Assembly: GCA_001600875.1 (NCBI GenBank)
Contig: BCLD01000002.1
Location: 639,485 to 703,484 of the forward strand
Direction: 5' to 3'
DNA: 64,000 bases
DNA from: Solicoccozyma terricola
Lineage: Eukaryota; Basidiomycota; Tremellomycetes; Filobasidiales; Piskurozymaceae
Part shown: positions 1-10,634 of the stretch, one piece after another
Position numbering within the stretch: position 1 is the stretch's first letter
Layout: the number at the start of each line of letters is the position of its first letter
Notes under the pieces: model-generated
Told to the model about the DNA's origin: nothing
The model's database searches: none
The model's input: only the letters and a program-made list of their open reading frames with translations
Position numbers and translations under genes: made by a program

Positions 1-95
1 CTAACCCTAACCCTAACCCTAACCCTAACCCTAACCCTAACCCTAACCCTAACCCTAACCCTAACCCTAACCCTAACCCTAACCCTAACCCTAAC
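1..95. repeat. Telomere, CCCTAA repeats
   Basis: About 16 uninterrupted copies of the hexamer CCCTAA, read 5' to 3' from the first base, ending at base 95. This is the C-rich strand expected at a left chromosome end, so the G-rich strand is TTAGGG. The array is perfect and stops abruptly at unique sequence. Confidence 0.98.
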
Positions 96-1442
96 ATCCA
101 CGTCAGTCAGATCCTTTAATACAAGCCCTGTGAATCGTAGCTCGCTGTGGTACGGCATCTGCCAAAAGACAGGCTGTCTTTTCGTGCGCCAAGACCATTG
201 CTTCGCGAACTGTACCACAGTAGTGACATAGTCAATTCTCGGAAGCCGGCGACAAGTCCTCGGTGTTGGTCCACATTCCCGACAGAGGGGTGACAACGGC
301 GATGAACCGATGAGAGTGAAGAGTGACTTTGGATTTGTGCTCAAGACTGTTTGAATTGCGTTCTCACCGCTAATGATTCATGTTAACACTCATGGATCAC
401 AACCCACACACTCGACCATCCATTCTTCAAGCACTAGCTCATCCTGTGCGTAAGATCCATCATCATCCTGGTTTTTCCTACTGATGCGTGCTCCTCAAAC
501 CCTCAGTGGCTGTCCCACATGTTACACCCACACCGAACATCTCCCGTCCTCCCACTCCAATGCGAGACCTGTTCAATACTGTCACTCGTAGCACACTCAT
601 CAGATCACCTACGATAACATCGGATAACTTGTCAAGACGCGATCGTCGCCCAAGTGCCAATACTAAGGACCAGGCTCTGATGCAGTCTTAGAGTAACAAA
701 TAAGTCGTGGGGGACACCTTCCTGATGCAGCGTAGACGTGTAAAGACCTATAGCAGCTGCGACTATTGGCCTAGATGTTGTCTTTCTTAGTATAGGTAAT
801 GGATATACTAAGTTATCATAATATTGCTCAATACAAGTCTCTGGGACTAATTCGAGCGCTCTCTTTGAATCTAATACCCCCTCCAGCTTAACACTACCTC
901 CTAGCGGATCCTGCGACCATCTAGGAGGGTCTGGTTACCACCTATGGTCTCGAATATCCCACTTTGGAGCTTGTCGGCGCTTGAACAGTTGAAATTTTGA
1001 TGATTCGTCATAATTCGTCATCTTTTATACGCGAGGACCATGTTGTTCATCTTTAGGTCCTGACAGTGCGTACCCCTCAATGCGAGGTCTCCGGACGAGC
1101 TAACTATGTCGATCTTATACTTGATATTTCTTTGTTCTTTGAAGGTCCCCCTTGTCCTGACAATAGATGTTAATAGATTTGCACCCCCCAATGCGAATCT
1201 AATTTTATCTCTTTGTCTTAGACAACCTTCTGCGCTTTGATTATCTCGTTAAATATTCGAATATTCAATATTGTTCTGTTCCATTTGGCGTAGTGTTGTC
1301 TTGATTTCAGGTATATAGTCTTCGCTTTTGAGCAGTCGAATTCCCCTTTTCTTTTCCAACTTCATTCCATACAACATTTCCAAATATCCAATCTTCCTCG
1401 CTTCAATCCAATCCATCTTAACCTTTTCCTTCAATCTTCAAG
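96..1442. other. Subtelomeric DNA, no gene seen
   Basis: No reading frame here has coding character, and no RNA gene or tandem array was recognised. Only short frames of about 60 codons occur. The last 250 bases are AT-rich and pyrimidine-rich just upstream of the ATG at 1443, as a promoter and leader would be. Confidence 0.6.
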
Positions 1443-1732
1443 ATGCCGTTTTATTCTTCTCCATCCGAAAATGTTTACGTCGAAGTTGCCGATACCGAAA
1501 CTAAGCGTTCTGAAGAACGTATTATTGCTTATCGATTATCTTGGTCTGTGCGTATGTTCGATTTTTTAATGGTGGCGTTTTGTTGATCTTGTTTTGTTTG
1601 TAGAACCATGAAAACCTTGCTACTAATTTCAAAGCTATCTGGAGTTCCGAACTTGAACTTTATCTTTCGCCAATTGAAGACTGTAACGATCTAACGACGA
1701 TCGTCACACCCGAGGATAGACGAGTCACTTGA
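1443..1732 (+). pseudogene. 5' fragment of a spliced gene cut by a repeat
   Basis: An ATG at 1443 opens a 35-codon exon (to 1547), then a 56-base intron with donor GTGCGT and acceptor TTTGTAG, then an in-frame second exon from 1604. The reading frame has plausible composition (acidic and polar, with codons more AT-rich than the genes further in) but matches no family I recognise. Normal coding character ends at base 1681, exactly where the TGTAACGATC terminal repeat begins. The frame then runs 16 codons into that repeat and stops. I infer that the repeat or its parent element inserted into, or recombined with, a real gene and removed its 3' part. The alternative is that the fragment belongs to the element. 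Confidence 0.4.
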
Positions 1733-1925
1733 CTCTCTATTCGGTATCGGTCAGCGTTCGTTGGGTCCTAGATGGATACGGACGGATTTGGTCGGATCCG
1801 CGTGGTGTCATCTTCGTGTGTTCATGTGTGTGCAAGCGGAGCGTGCTTCACTAAGTGCGTCTACGTTCGAGTGCCTCTAGGCAATGGTCGGTCGTGTAAT
1901 GCAACGGTCGGTTAAGGGTGTTGCA
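1682..1925 (+). repeat. Terminal repeat copy A (TGTAACG family)
   Basis: About 240 bases closely resembling 7931-8178. The two copies share the first 40 bases almost perfectly (TGTAACGATCTAACGACGAT onward) and then drift with scattered substitutions. Copy A lacks the clean GTTACA end seen in copy B. It behaves like a long terminal repeat or the end of a transposon. Confidence 0.65.
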
Positions 1926-2075
1926 TACAATTGATAATATTGCTCGAGGAAAGAGAGCAATATCTAAAGTACGTACAAAAGGCTACCTTAAGTATGTAGG
2001 ATGGACGGGAACACTTGGCTAATTGCCATACCATCCGGACCGTACTGTTCTGACGCTCTATTGTTCCATAGAGGC

Positions 2076-2215
2076 CGTATTGGAGATACAGGCGTCGTAT
2101 TGGAGATACAGGCGTCGTATTGGAGATACAGGCATCGTATTGGAGATACAGGCGTCGTATTGGAGATACTGGTGTCGTATTGGAGATACTGACGTTGTAT
2201 TGGAGATACTGACAT
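2076..2215 (+). repeat. 20-bp minisatellite, 7 copies
   Basis: Seven head-to-tail copies of a 20-base unit, consensus CGTATTGGAGATACAGGCGT, starting at 2076, 2096, 2116, 2136, 2156, 2176 and 2196. The first five are nearly identical and the last two carry shared changes (CTGG, CTGACG), so the array grew mainly at its left side. Confidence 0.92.
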
Positions 2216-2704
2216 TCGTGTATGGCCGATCCGAGCTGCCAAGCTACAATAAGATCGTATCACGACTTCAGAACGTAGATTCGAACCGACTTGTGGGTGG
2301 ATGAGCGGCGAGAACATGTCTTGGACGAATCCGGACGGATTCGGACGGATCCATCTGCTGGCGACCATGTCTGAGATGGCGTGAGTCGGTTTAGCCATTG
2401 TCGGGCCGTAGACCTGACATATGTCCATTGTTCCTTGAACAATGGTTGTAGGTGTACGAGCCTAGTTCGGGTCACACGAATGACGATGATAACGGTGCGC
2501 GAGTTCATGTTGAATGATGTGGCGCCTCTATCAGATATCCTAGAACGACGGTGATGGGAGATCGTAGCGTGTCCAGAGGAATCGTGACAGTCAGTTGCAG
2601 AAGCCACCACCTGGTGCCGTGAAGGTAAACACCAAGGAGCAGCTCTGGTATCTCTGGTCATTTGTTAGTCTCTGTCACCTTGTGTGACAATTGCTGAATT
2701 GACA

Positions 2705-3733
2705 ATGTCATCACTCTCAGGTCAGGCCATTCCGGAATTCAATGATCCGGGAGAGGCATATCGACAGTGGAAGTCATCGAGATTAGGTATGCTACAATAA
2801 GGGAGAACAGGGTGGGGAAAGACCAGTGCACAATGGCGGCAAAGGTGGTGAGACAAGAACATTCGAAGCAAAGTTGTTTTCCCTGCTGGTAACATGGTTA
2901 CAATTACAGGTCCACCATGAAAGAGATCATGTCATGTATGGTCTCATCAAGATCTTGACCGAGGTGAGTTTGCTGGCATGGGTGGTGTTCCCTGGTTATG
3001 ACTGAAAGTTGAACTGGTATGGTGGTTCACCCTGTCCTTAGAAGCTTGGCTTCATGTTTCAAAGCTTTGTAGACTGGCTGCTTGGGGACCTGTTTATTGG
3101 ACCAGACCCATTTGGATCTCTCATAATTGCATATGTCTGTGAGTGTGGAGATGCACACGATCGGCCACACAGGCACTAGCTCATGAAGAACAATGTGGTC
3201 TTGGACAGATAAACACCTCCATATCATGACCATTGATCAGATTGTTACCGGCAGCGAAAGATCCCAGGATGGCCACACAATCGATTACATGCATGGTTTC
3301 TGCACTCAAGAGGAATATGTGCGAAATGGGGGCCAGTTGCAAGTACACTGCAAGCAGGATTTCCATCAGCCAATCACTGTGAGTTGATTTCCGTCTTGCT
3401 GGAGATTCTGAATTGATGGATGTACAATGTATACAGCGAGTGCAGGAGCTTCACTACAAGGATTTGATGTTTGAGCAAGTTGAGCAGATGTTCTGGCGAA
3501 AAGACATCATCCGAGGTGGAAAATTTCGAAGGCACAAGAACATCATCATCTCCAAAGAGGCCATCACCACTCTGTTCAATGAAATAAACTACCGCCACCT
3601 GGGATTCTTCATGACAGTTAGACAGGTAAAGTCGGCGATTGAGCAATGGTCGGTCGAACGCAGGTCAAAAACAGTGAGTCAAGCTCAACAGTTGACAAGG
3701 GGTGCATGCCTTTATACTGACCAGTCACTGTGA
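2705..3733 (+). CDS. Spliced subtelomeric protein of unknown function
   Basis: I do not recognise this gene. Coding-like exons follow each other on the plus strand from the ATG at 2705. One begins near 3042 and encodes a hydrophobic stretch around FVDWLLGDLFIG. Another spans about 3210-3380 and starts DKHLHIMTIDQIVTGSERS. A third runs from about 3437 to 3627 and is rich in basic and aromatic residues (FRRHKNIIISKEAITTLFNE). GTGAGT donors separate them at about 2962 and 3380. The 3' end is uncertain: either an intron begins at 3628 (GTAAAG) or the frame reads to a stop at 3733. It converges on the minus-strand gene at 3831-5742, and both may belong to one mobile element. Confidence 0.35.
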
Positions 3734-3756
3734 ACATGAGATGATCTGAACTGCCT

Positions 3757-3820
3757 ATGAATGATGAGACTGGTAGACATGTACAACTATGAATGACGAG
3801 ATTGATAGACATGTACAACG
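3757..3820 (+). repeat. Direct duplication, about 32 bp x 2
   Basis: The segment CTATGAATGATGAGACTGGT, continuing through AGACATGTACAA, occurs twice in tandem with three substitutions. It lies between the two convergent unknown genes, so it is probably in their 3' untranslated regions. Confidence 0.6.
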
Positions 3821-3830
3821 ATATGATATC

Positions 3831-5742
3831 TCATGACATAGGAGGAAGGGTGATACCAGCCCCAGCAGTGCCATCAACAAGCAATTGCTTGATTAGCTGA
3901 TGTGCCCATGGTTTCCAACCTTGTCGGGGTGCTTTCCCCGTGTTGCATCCCTCCAACAAATCACTCAACTTCTTCGACACCTTGTGATTATTGCCATAGC
4001 ATGGGTCAACCTCCCCAATGTACTGGAAGGGAACGAGGATTGCGAGCTGCGAGTTGCAAATGACCAACATGTGCCACCAATATTCATCCGGATGGTTGAT
4101 TGTAGCACTGAGCACAGTTGTGGATGACGAGAGATACCTGATCCAGGAAACAGCCACCTCGACTTGATGGATGGTGATTGGAGCTACCCCAGTCTCCTCC
4201 ACAAAATTGAGACTATGCTTGGACATTGCAACCAGAGCATGGCCGGCAGTCTTGATGTATGCAGGTCCAGTCATCATGATCTGGTCATTGATCAATGGTG
4301 AGCGATCTTTGTCTGCAATTGCAAGGTGTAGCAGACTCACATAGCGGAGAGCATCGACATCGGGCTTTGGGAAGATCTGGTCAACAGTGCCTGGTATGTG
4401 TAGAAACTGAGCATACAGGATCGAGATGATGAGTGCAAGGGATGGCACATACTGCGGATCACTCTCAACCCTTCGACTGGAATGTCATCCATCAAATTAT
4501 CTTCATCCGAACCAGGAACATCCACCATCGGACCACATGTGTGCATTTTTTCCGAACCTGAGGGTGAACTGGCTGGCAACATCTCACCAATGTCATAGTC
4601 GAGACCGGCAGTGTTGTCATCGAGTTTGTCTGAAATCATATCGGTGGCTGGATGGGAATGTCACCAAAGCAGTCAGTATGATGACACATAATCAATGATG
4701 GAAATAGGACCGACCGATAAGGGATGATGTAAGGTCCTTGCTTTTTGATAACTCGGACTCGATCTCTGTGCCAGCAGGAACAGGGCCAATCGAAGCTGAA
4801 GAAGTATGCCCATTGACTATAATGTTGCTTCTTCTTTTTGCCATTGGTTGGGTAACAGGTACCACCAGATCGGGATCCCCATGATACTTGCACTTCATCG
4901 TGGCTCCAATCACCGGAGAAGTGGAACGAGCGAGCGAATTCACAACAGGAGACTGTGGGTGTGAGGTCACATTTGGCATGGTCGCCATGATTGCACTTCC
5001 CGGCTCCACATCCAATAGATCAGATGCAGTGGGTGGGAGGATGGGAGGAGCGATGCCAGGAGCTGGACCAACAGGAGGGAGAGGTTGGATTTGCTCCGGT
5101 ACACCCAGATCAGATGCAGTGGGCTGGAGGATGGGAGGAGCAATGCCAGGAGTGGGACCAGCAGGAGGGAGAGGTTGGATTTGTTCGGGTAGATGGCTGA
5201 CTGTGATTCGAGAGGGATCTGTCAGAAGGTGGAAGTCCTGAAGAAAATGGGCTTGATGGTAGTAGAGGGGTATTCCACATTGACCAGGGGCCACCAACTG
5301 AAGAGGATGGACAACTGTAGCCGGGATCACAGCAGCAAAATACTTCACATGCCTGTGAACCGCAGTAGGTTGTCAACCTTAACATTCGCATTGAAGGATG
5401 TCATTAACCAGAGTAGTGAATGCAACTCACGGGACCTGTATTCGATCTATGAGCATGCCATGTCTTTCAAACTGATCTACCATTCCCTGCTCAAAAGTCG
5501 CTTCAGGATGAATGAAGACCAGCATTGGAAGTTGATCATAAGTCCTTTGAAAGGTGTGTATTCGTTGTGACACCATGATCCAGATGGGGTGTCCTTCGAT
5601 CCTTGAGGTGGCAGCTGAGATGTACGAGATGTTGTGGTGACGATTTGGAAATCTGCTGATTGCCGCACCCAAATCATCATGTCCATCTAAACCAATGATG
5701 ACTCGGCCACTTTCCGGGACTGGATTGATAGAGAAACCTGCT
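3831..5742 (-). CDS. Spliced subtelomeric protein of unknown function, minus strand
   Basis: I do not recognise this gene. Coding-like exons run from about 5742 down to a TGA at 3831. The first reads AGFSINPVPESGRVIIGLDG and onward to about 5430. The middle exon (about 5320-4700) is proline-rich and contains two 90-base repeats, each encoding EQIQPLPP..GIAPPIL. The last (about 4450-3831) has a mostly hydrophobic and tryptophan-containing sequence ending ITLPPMS. The 5' end is not fixed: the first exon opens at an apparent CAG acceptor and no convincing start exon was found upstream. It could be host-derived or an element-encoded protein, and its convergent partner lies at 2705-3733. Confidence 0.35.
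5018..5190 (-). repeat. 90-bp tandem duplication inside the unknown gene
   Basis: Two copies of a 90-base unit (first at 5018, second at 5108) keep the minus-strand reading frame and give two near-identical proline-rich repeats of about 30 residues. The copies differ at about ten positions, so the duplication is not very recent. Confidence 0.75.
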
Positions 5743-5770
5743 GTAAGGATACGACCAATCTACTCGACAC

Positions 5771-6276
5771 TGGACACGTCATCCCTCGTATGGCCTCATA
5801 CGGCCTCAGCCCCTACGTGTCTACGTCCGGATTGGGATACAAATCCTTACTTGACTTAACTCTATTTCTTTCGCTCTCCTCTTATGCCTCTTGGACTAAT
5901 CGCGCTTCCTCGATTACAACTGATGCCCCTCGATTGCAAACGATGGATTTCTCTTACAATCGACGGACATCTTTAGAAACCGACGGATCTCTCTAGATAT
6001 AGGTGGGTTACTCTAGGACAGTTAAGACATTCTTATTCTCCTTTCGCGCTTCGAGATATCGCCACTATCCGATATCTCTCTTCATTGTTCTTTACTATCG
6101 TTTTACTATAAAGAGCGCTCCCTTACGGACCTCTTCTCTCTATTGTAATTCACCCTGTTAATGCATTGCATTCCACGACACTACATTTGCCACTCACATC
6201 TCGACTAATTGTATATCGACTCAGGCTCGCTACCTAATAACTCATACTACCTTAGATCATCGGATCCCAGCGTTAC
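5771..6276 (+). repeat. Possible LTR or right end of an element
   Basis: The stretch ends GATCCCAGCGTTACA, whose last seven bases are the inverse complement of the TGTAACG that opens the repeats at 1682 and 7931. It contains a promoter-like TATAAAG at about 6107 followed by a pyrimidine-rich tract, as in an LTR. It does not otherwise resemble the TGTAACG repeat copies. No target-site duplication with 1682 was found. The left limit is a guess based on TGGACAC at 5771. Confidence 0.3.
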
Positions 6277-7589
6277 ATAGTGAATATAGGGATAGATCTG
6301 AAACTAAGTTGCGTGAGTTCCCGAATACAGTCATAGCAGTCCTCTTCAGATCAAGCCTTTTAGTCCTATCTCATGATACGAGGAGTCCGAAAGCCGCTAA
6401 GTCCACGAAGAAAGATGTCAGGTGCCAGATCTTCAGGGCTACGAGGAATCTACGAAGGATCGGTGGCCGGAGATGTGATATGGCAGATGATGGATAATCG
6501 GGCCTCTCGCAGTTGGATTCAGATCTACAGCTAAGTCGAGCGAAGAGATGAAGACAGCGGGGAATGTTCGGGCTGGAGGAGAAGTCGGTGCCTGGAGAGC
6601 GAAGAGATGAGGAGCGAGATGTGTGTGTGTGTCGAGGGCCGAAGAGGGTAGCTAATCCTAGGGCCGATCGATGAGGTGTGGAGATGTGCAGACGTTGTAT
6701 ACTCCGAAGACTTGGTCTAATACAAGGTGAGGAAAGGGGAAAAGACCATCCACCGAAGGGTAGAGGCTCCCGCTATATATACAGGGGACATCTCGCTGGG
6801 CGAGATGTCAAAAGAGTGAAAAAAGAGAAAAGAGCGCTGAAGAACTGGTCCGGAGAGATACAAAGTCCACCGAGCAAGGGATGGCTGACCAATTGGCATC
6901 GAGACCTTCTCGGAGCGGTGTTCCAGGCGAGGAGGTCGGCGAATCCATCGGGGGTGACGTCGACGAGAGGTTAGATGGGGATTCGTTGTTGGGGAATCGT
7001 CGTTTAACTGATATTAGGTCCAGGGATTCGTAGCCTGGAGCACCGCGGATGGAGAATCGGTGGGCGAGATCCGCGGATCGGTGAGGATTCGGGCCTGAGA
7101 TGGGTCGTATCCTTACAGGAGGGGTCGACTAACAGCATAGGGAGCATGGATAGGACGGATGGGAGCACTGTGAATACGAATTCATATAGGAAGGCAACGG
7201 TCGAATCAGTGGACGAAGAATAACTGGTCCCTTGGCGCATGAAATGAAAGCACGTAAATTAGAATGGTTGCCTTGATTGAACATTGCCATAATCGCCTCT
7301 CACGTAATTCCCACCCACCACTCTATTAAAACATACACATCTTTGAAACAAGAAACAGACCAACTCCCCATAACAAACCATAGTCCATCTTCTTTTAGTC
7401 TCTGCCCCCTATCTCAGCTGACAGGAGCGGGGTTTTCTGGGGCTGCAATTTACAAGTCTGATAGCTATGCAAGCTACCATGATTTTGGCACTAAGGGGGT
7501 GGCAATATCTTTCGCTCGACTAGAATTGTAGGACATCATTCTGCCACCTCATCTGCCCTGCCCCCTGCTTTGGCCTTGCTTGTCATGTT
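6277..7589. other. Subtelomeric DNA, no gene seen
   Basis: Only short unconvincing frames, the longest 98 codons at 6678-6974, whose composition is that of GA-rich noncoding sequence. No RNA gene or tandem repeat recognised. Confidence 0.55.
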
Positions 7590-7930
7590 TCATCTTAGGC
7601 CTAAGGCAAAAGTTTCAACCCTTATAGAGGCTAAAAAAGAAAGTAAAGAGTGGTGAAACTTCAGGGCCCTTTTCATCCATGTCTTTACGACATCCTTAAG
7701 TGACTGGAGTCAAGCTGGTGGTGATGTCTTCACCCCCATTTGATATGCCACTCGTGGCAAGTCCCATCTCGGTCAATGAGTTGACCTGTCATGTGAGAAT
7801 TCAACAGGGGAGTGGCACCTTGCCACAACTGAAAGTGAAAACAAACAGTCCTCCCGATATCCTTATCTCATTTCAAAGGAAGTTGAATGAGGGATCCCAC
7901 CTACTTGGGTTCCGAAACAGCTGAGCGAGC

Positions 7931-8178
7931 TGTAACGATCTAACGACGATCGTCACACCCGAGGATAGACTAGTCACTTGACTCTCTATCCGATATCGAT
8001 CAGCTAATGTGTGGTCTAGGCATATCCGGACGAAGTTGGGCGGATCTGCATAGAATCATCTTCATGTGTGCATGTGTGTGTGTGAGCGGAGCTGCTCCAC
8101 TAAGTGTGTCTTCGTTCGAGTGCCTCTGGCAATGGTCGGCCATGTAATGCAATGGTCGCTAAGAGTGGTGCTGTTACA
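7931..8178 (+). repeat. Terminal repeat copy B, TGTAACG...GTTACA
   Basis: A 248-base unit with perfect six-base inverted ends, TGTAAC and GTTACA, and high similarity to 1682-1925. The ends and size fit a solo LTR or a small nonautonomous DNA element. No target-site duplication was seen (GCGAGC before, ACCGGA after). Confidence 0.6.
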
Positions 8179-8492
8179 ACCGGACCTTGCCGGAGAAGTG
8201 CCGAGGTATGGGTGTGCAAGCACACAAGAAGTGGTCGAGAGGAATTGTGGAATGGATGGTGAGGGGGCCTAGTCCGGTTGCTAACTTCACAGAGTTGCAG
8301 CAAGGAATCACTTGACCAAGGTGAAGGACTAGGTGGATAGGAGCTCAATGAAGGCTGAGCTTGATTGGTTAGTAACTTATGATATCTTTGGTGAAGAGAA
8401 AAGGGAAAAGTACAAAGAAGGCAAGGCTCTGAGCCAGCCTTATATAGTTTTTGGGGACCAACATTTGCCACTGTCGTCCCTTATCAAAGTTG

Positions 8493-8554
8493 GTCCAGTC
8501 TCGGATGTACTGTCAATTGGTGGATCCAGTCTCGGGTGTACTGTCAATCGGTGG
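8493..8554 (+). repeat. 31-bp tandem duplication
   Basis: Two adjacent copies of TCCAGTCTCGG followed by TGTACTGTCAATTGGTGGA, differing at two positions. No coding context. Confidence 0.7.
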
Positions 8555-8659
8555 AGATTGGTGACTCAGCAGGTGGTGAGTCATGATGTTGGCCTATTGA
8601 TAGCTATGTTGCGGTACTGCATTGGCAGGATCGTAACACTCTGAACATCAGCGATTGGA

Positions 8660-9079
8660 AACGTTCCATAAACGCATCCGGATCGTCGCTTGGACCAAAT
8701 CACAGGGTCAGAATGTCTCTGGTGACATCTGCCCTGAATTGGTCCGTAGCTATCTCGTGAACTACGATCAGCTTAATCCATACTTGCTTAACTGTCTTAC
8801 AGCCTACAACCCCCATTCTTCCTCCATCAGAAAGAGTTGGAAGTATTATAGCACGAGCGTTTTGATCCATTAACTTCCAGGGTCGCCATTCCCTGGAATC
8901 ATCGAACAACAGCTTACACCCTTCACCTCCTGCGGCTTGATAGGAGGGTCGTCAGTCAGGGCCTCCTTGGCTCCGACCACTAGAACTGCATCTTCGACTG
9001 CAATTCGCCACTCGAAAAAAATTATGAGTCCAATAAGTTTCAGTACCTTCGTCGTCATGGTGGTGGTAGCACCTTCCAT
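8660..9079 (-). pseudogene. Broken copia gag fragment
   Basis: The minus strand opens with an ATG at 9079. The first part runs about 60 codons and stops. A second frame, from about 8909 to 8700, continues the family pattern (W..MDQNARAIILPTL, then a V..KTVKQVW segment), typical of the gag region that precedes the zinc knuckle in Ty1/copia elements. A frameshift near 8900 separates the two halves, so no full product can be made. Confidence 0.5.
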
Positions 9080-9465
9080 GATAGCTTAACAGAAAGGTAT
9101 AGGAGAGGGGAAGATAGCCATGGTGTTCCTTGACATATTTGATTAATGGACTAGAGCAAATATGGGCCCATAACCTATAGCGATTAGGTAAAGATGAGGT
9201 CTCAATAAAGTCCTTAAATTTTATCATTAGGCCGGAACAGAAAGTTTCGACCTATATAGCGGTTACAGAACAGAGCAGAGACACCTGAAAACGTAAGGAA
9301 AGGTGCACAGCACCTGTACCTCTCAATAGATGTCTTTGGAACATCCTTAGGTGACTGAAGTTAGCCCTCAAAAGGTGTTCTAACATTTGCCAGATGCCCA
9401 CTCGTGAAAAGCGCCCCATCTCGTACGAGTTGGGTCGAGCTGTAACACGTGTAAATTCAACAGAT

Positions 9466-10016
9466 CGGACCTGAAGTCCACGTGTATGGGATGAAACACG
9501 GAATAAATTTGGCTCAAAATCACTCCCTGTGGTCCTTCGGCGCGAAGATCCACTCAAATGTTATTCACACCTCGGCTCTTTGGCGACTGTGTCGCCCGAA
9601 ATCTGTGCATATAGCCGCGTTCCTGCCGAGCCGAGCACAAGAATCTAGTGACTTGCGTTCCTGCCAAGCCGAGCAAAGGAGTCTAGTGTTTCAGGCACCT
9701 TGAGTGAGTGGCTTTGGGGATGATCAGGTGAGGGCAATCCGTTTCCGCTAGAGTCTGCAGATGCAGGGAAGTTGTCTATATAGATGGCTTATCGTGCCAT
9801 TAGTATCTAGACTGCAAACACAACTCAGCTTTCAACCTACTTGAGACTTCAACCTTGTCTCAGGATTGTGAGACTCGTCTGAGAGAATTTGCTCATTCTC
9901 AAACTTACATTGGACACACAGATATCTGTCCACTCAATTCCCGAAACTAAACAGGGCGAGTCATTAACATTGCAGCCCTCTATGGCCCCACTAAGACTCA
10001 CCATAAAACACTGACA
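9466..10016. other. No gene seen
   Basis: Unique-looking sequence with no coding frame above 75 codons and no recognised RNA. The imperfect duplicate GTTCCTGCCGAGCCGAGCA / GTTCCTGCCAAGCCGAGCA, about 34 bases apart near 9620-9675, is the only structure noted. Confidence 0.5.
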
Positions 10017-10094
10017 ACATAGTGTTGTCAATTTTTCCGACACAACCTACGAAAATTGACGGCACATAGTGTTGTCATATTTTCCGACACAACC
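10017..10094 (+). repeat. Two spaced copies of a 31-bp motif
   Basis: ACATAGTGTTGTCA, a short AT-rich spacer and TTTTCCGACACAACC occur at 10017-10047 and again at 10064-10094, 47 bases apart. They lie just upstream of a small open frame starting at 10136 and could be regulatory or the trace of a repeat. Confidence 0.6.
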
Positions 10095-10135
10095 AATTTA
10101 AAGTAAGAAATTACTGAAACTTAAACAGTTAGGAC

Positions 10136-10450
10136 ATGTCATCACTCTCCATAACAATACCACAAAGATTAGGCGACCGAAGTGAACACTTCACGTTCGC
10201 CAAGAAATTCACCTTAGATCAATATACAAAGGCAACAGGCGAAGTAATCTTAAATTCAGTTTCAGGACTGACTGATAGTAAATTTCGTGATTGGGCAAGG
10301 TCAACGTCCAAAATGGAAGCGCAACAAGGGGCTACAGCAGCGTTCAGTGTGATGCTGAAGGACGGCATACCGATGTGCCAAGATCAAGGAGAGATAATCA
10401 TTGACGGCCATATTTACCATGTATGGGATTGCACGAACAGCGGACAATGA
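10136..10450 (+). CDS. Small hypothetical protein, 104 residues
   Basis: An uninterrupted 104-codon frame, ATG at 10136 and TGA at 10448. It has no signal peptide, no membrane segment and no motif I recognise. The composition is balanced for a soluble protein (FAKKFTLDQYTKATGEVILN), which is why it is kept; unspliced short frames in this subtelomere otherwise look random. It sits between a paired 31-base motif upstream and a tRNA-like sequence downstream. It could be an exon of a larger gene or part of a mobile element. Confidence 0.3.
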   Translation: MSSLSITIPQRLGDRSEHFTFAKKFTLDQYTKATGEVILNSVSGLTDSKFRDWARSTSKMEAQQGATAAFSVMLKDGIPMCQDQGEIIIDGHIYHVWDCTNSGQ

Positions 10451-10634
10451 TGTGTAGGAATAACAGAGCTTTACGAGAAAAAGACGGTGGCGGTCGGTAT
10501 TTATAGTTGTGAAGCAGCACTCAGCAATACTTCACTTTATGGCCATACGGATGAGGGAACAACCAGGTTAACTATATTATGTGTCGACAACAAAGTATAG
10601 CATCTAAATTAGTAATGTTACGAATGCTCCCAAC

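Larger units (their letters stand above)
7590..9465 (-). mobile_element. Decayed Ty1/copia-type element, minus strand
   Basis: Two diverged direct repeats, about 7590-7830 and 9225-9465, share landmarks in the same order: an AGG...AAAGTTTC motif, then GTCTTT..AACATCCTTA, GTGACTG and ATTCAACAG. Between them the minus strand encodes a gag-like start (ATG at 9079, KVLKLIGLIIFFEWR, as in copia gag proteins) that stops and then resumes in another frame as DQNARAIILPTLSDG and KTVKQVWIKLIVVHE. The order LTR, gag, LTR on the minus strand fits an internally deleted copia element. No protease, integrase or reverse transcriptase remains. The solo repeat at 7931-8178 is inserted inside it. Confidence 0.5.

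Noticed and set aside
1682..8178. One complete LTR retrotransposon between the two TGTAACG repeats
   Set aside because: The interior has no protease, integrase or reverse transcriptase, holds genes on both strands and is interrupted by another element's repeat, so the two copies are better seen as separate insertions.
2705..10149. Identical start ATGTCATCACTCTC at 2705 and 10136, as a sign of related genes
   Set aside because: The similarity ends after 14 bases and the proteins have nothing else in common; probably chance.
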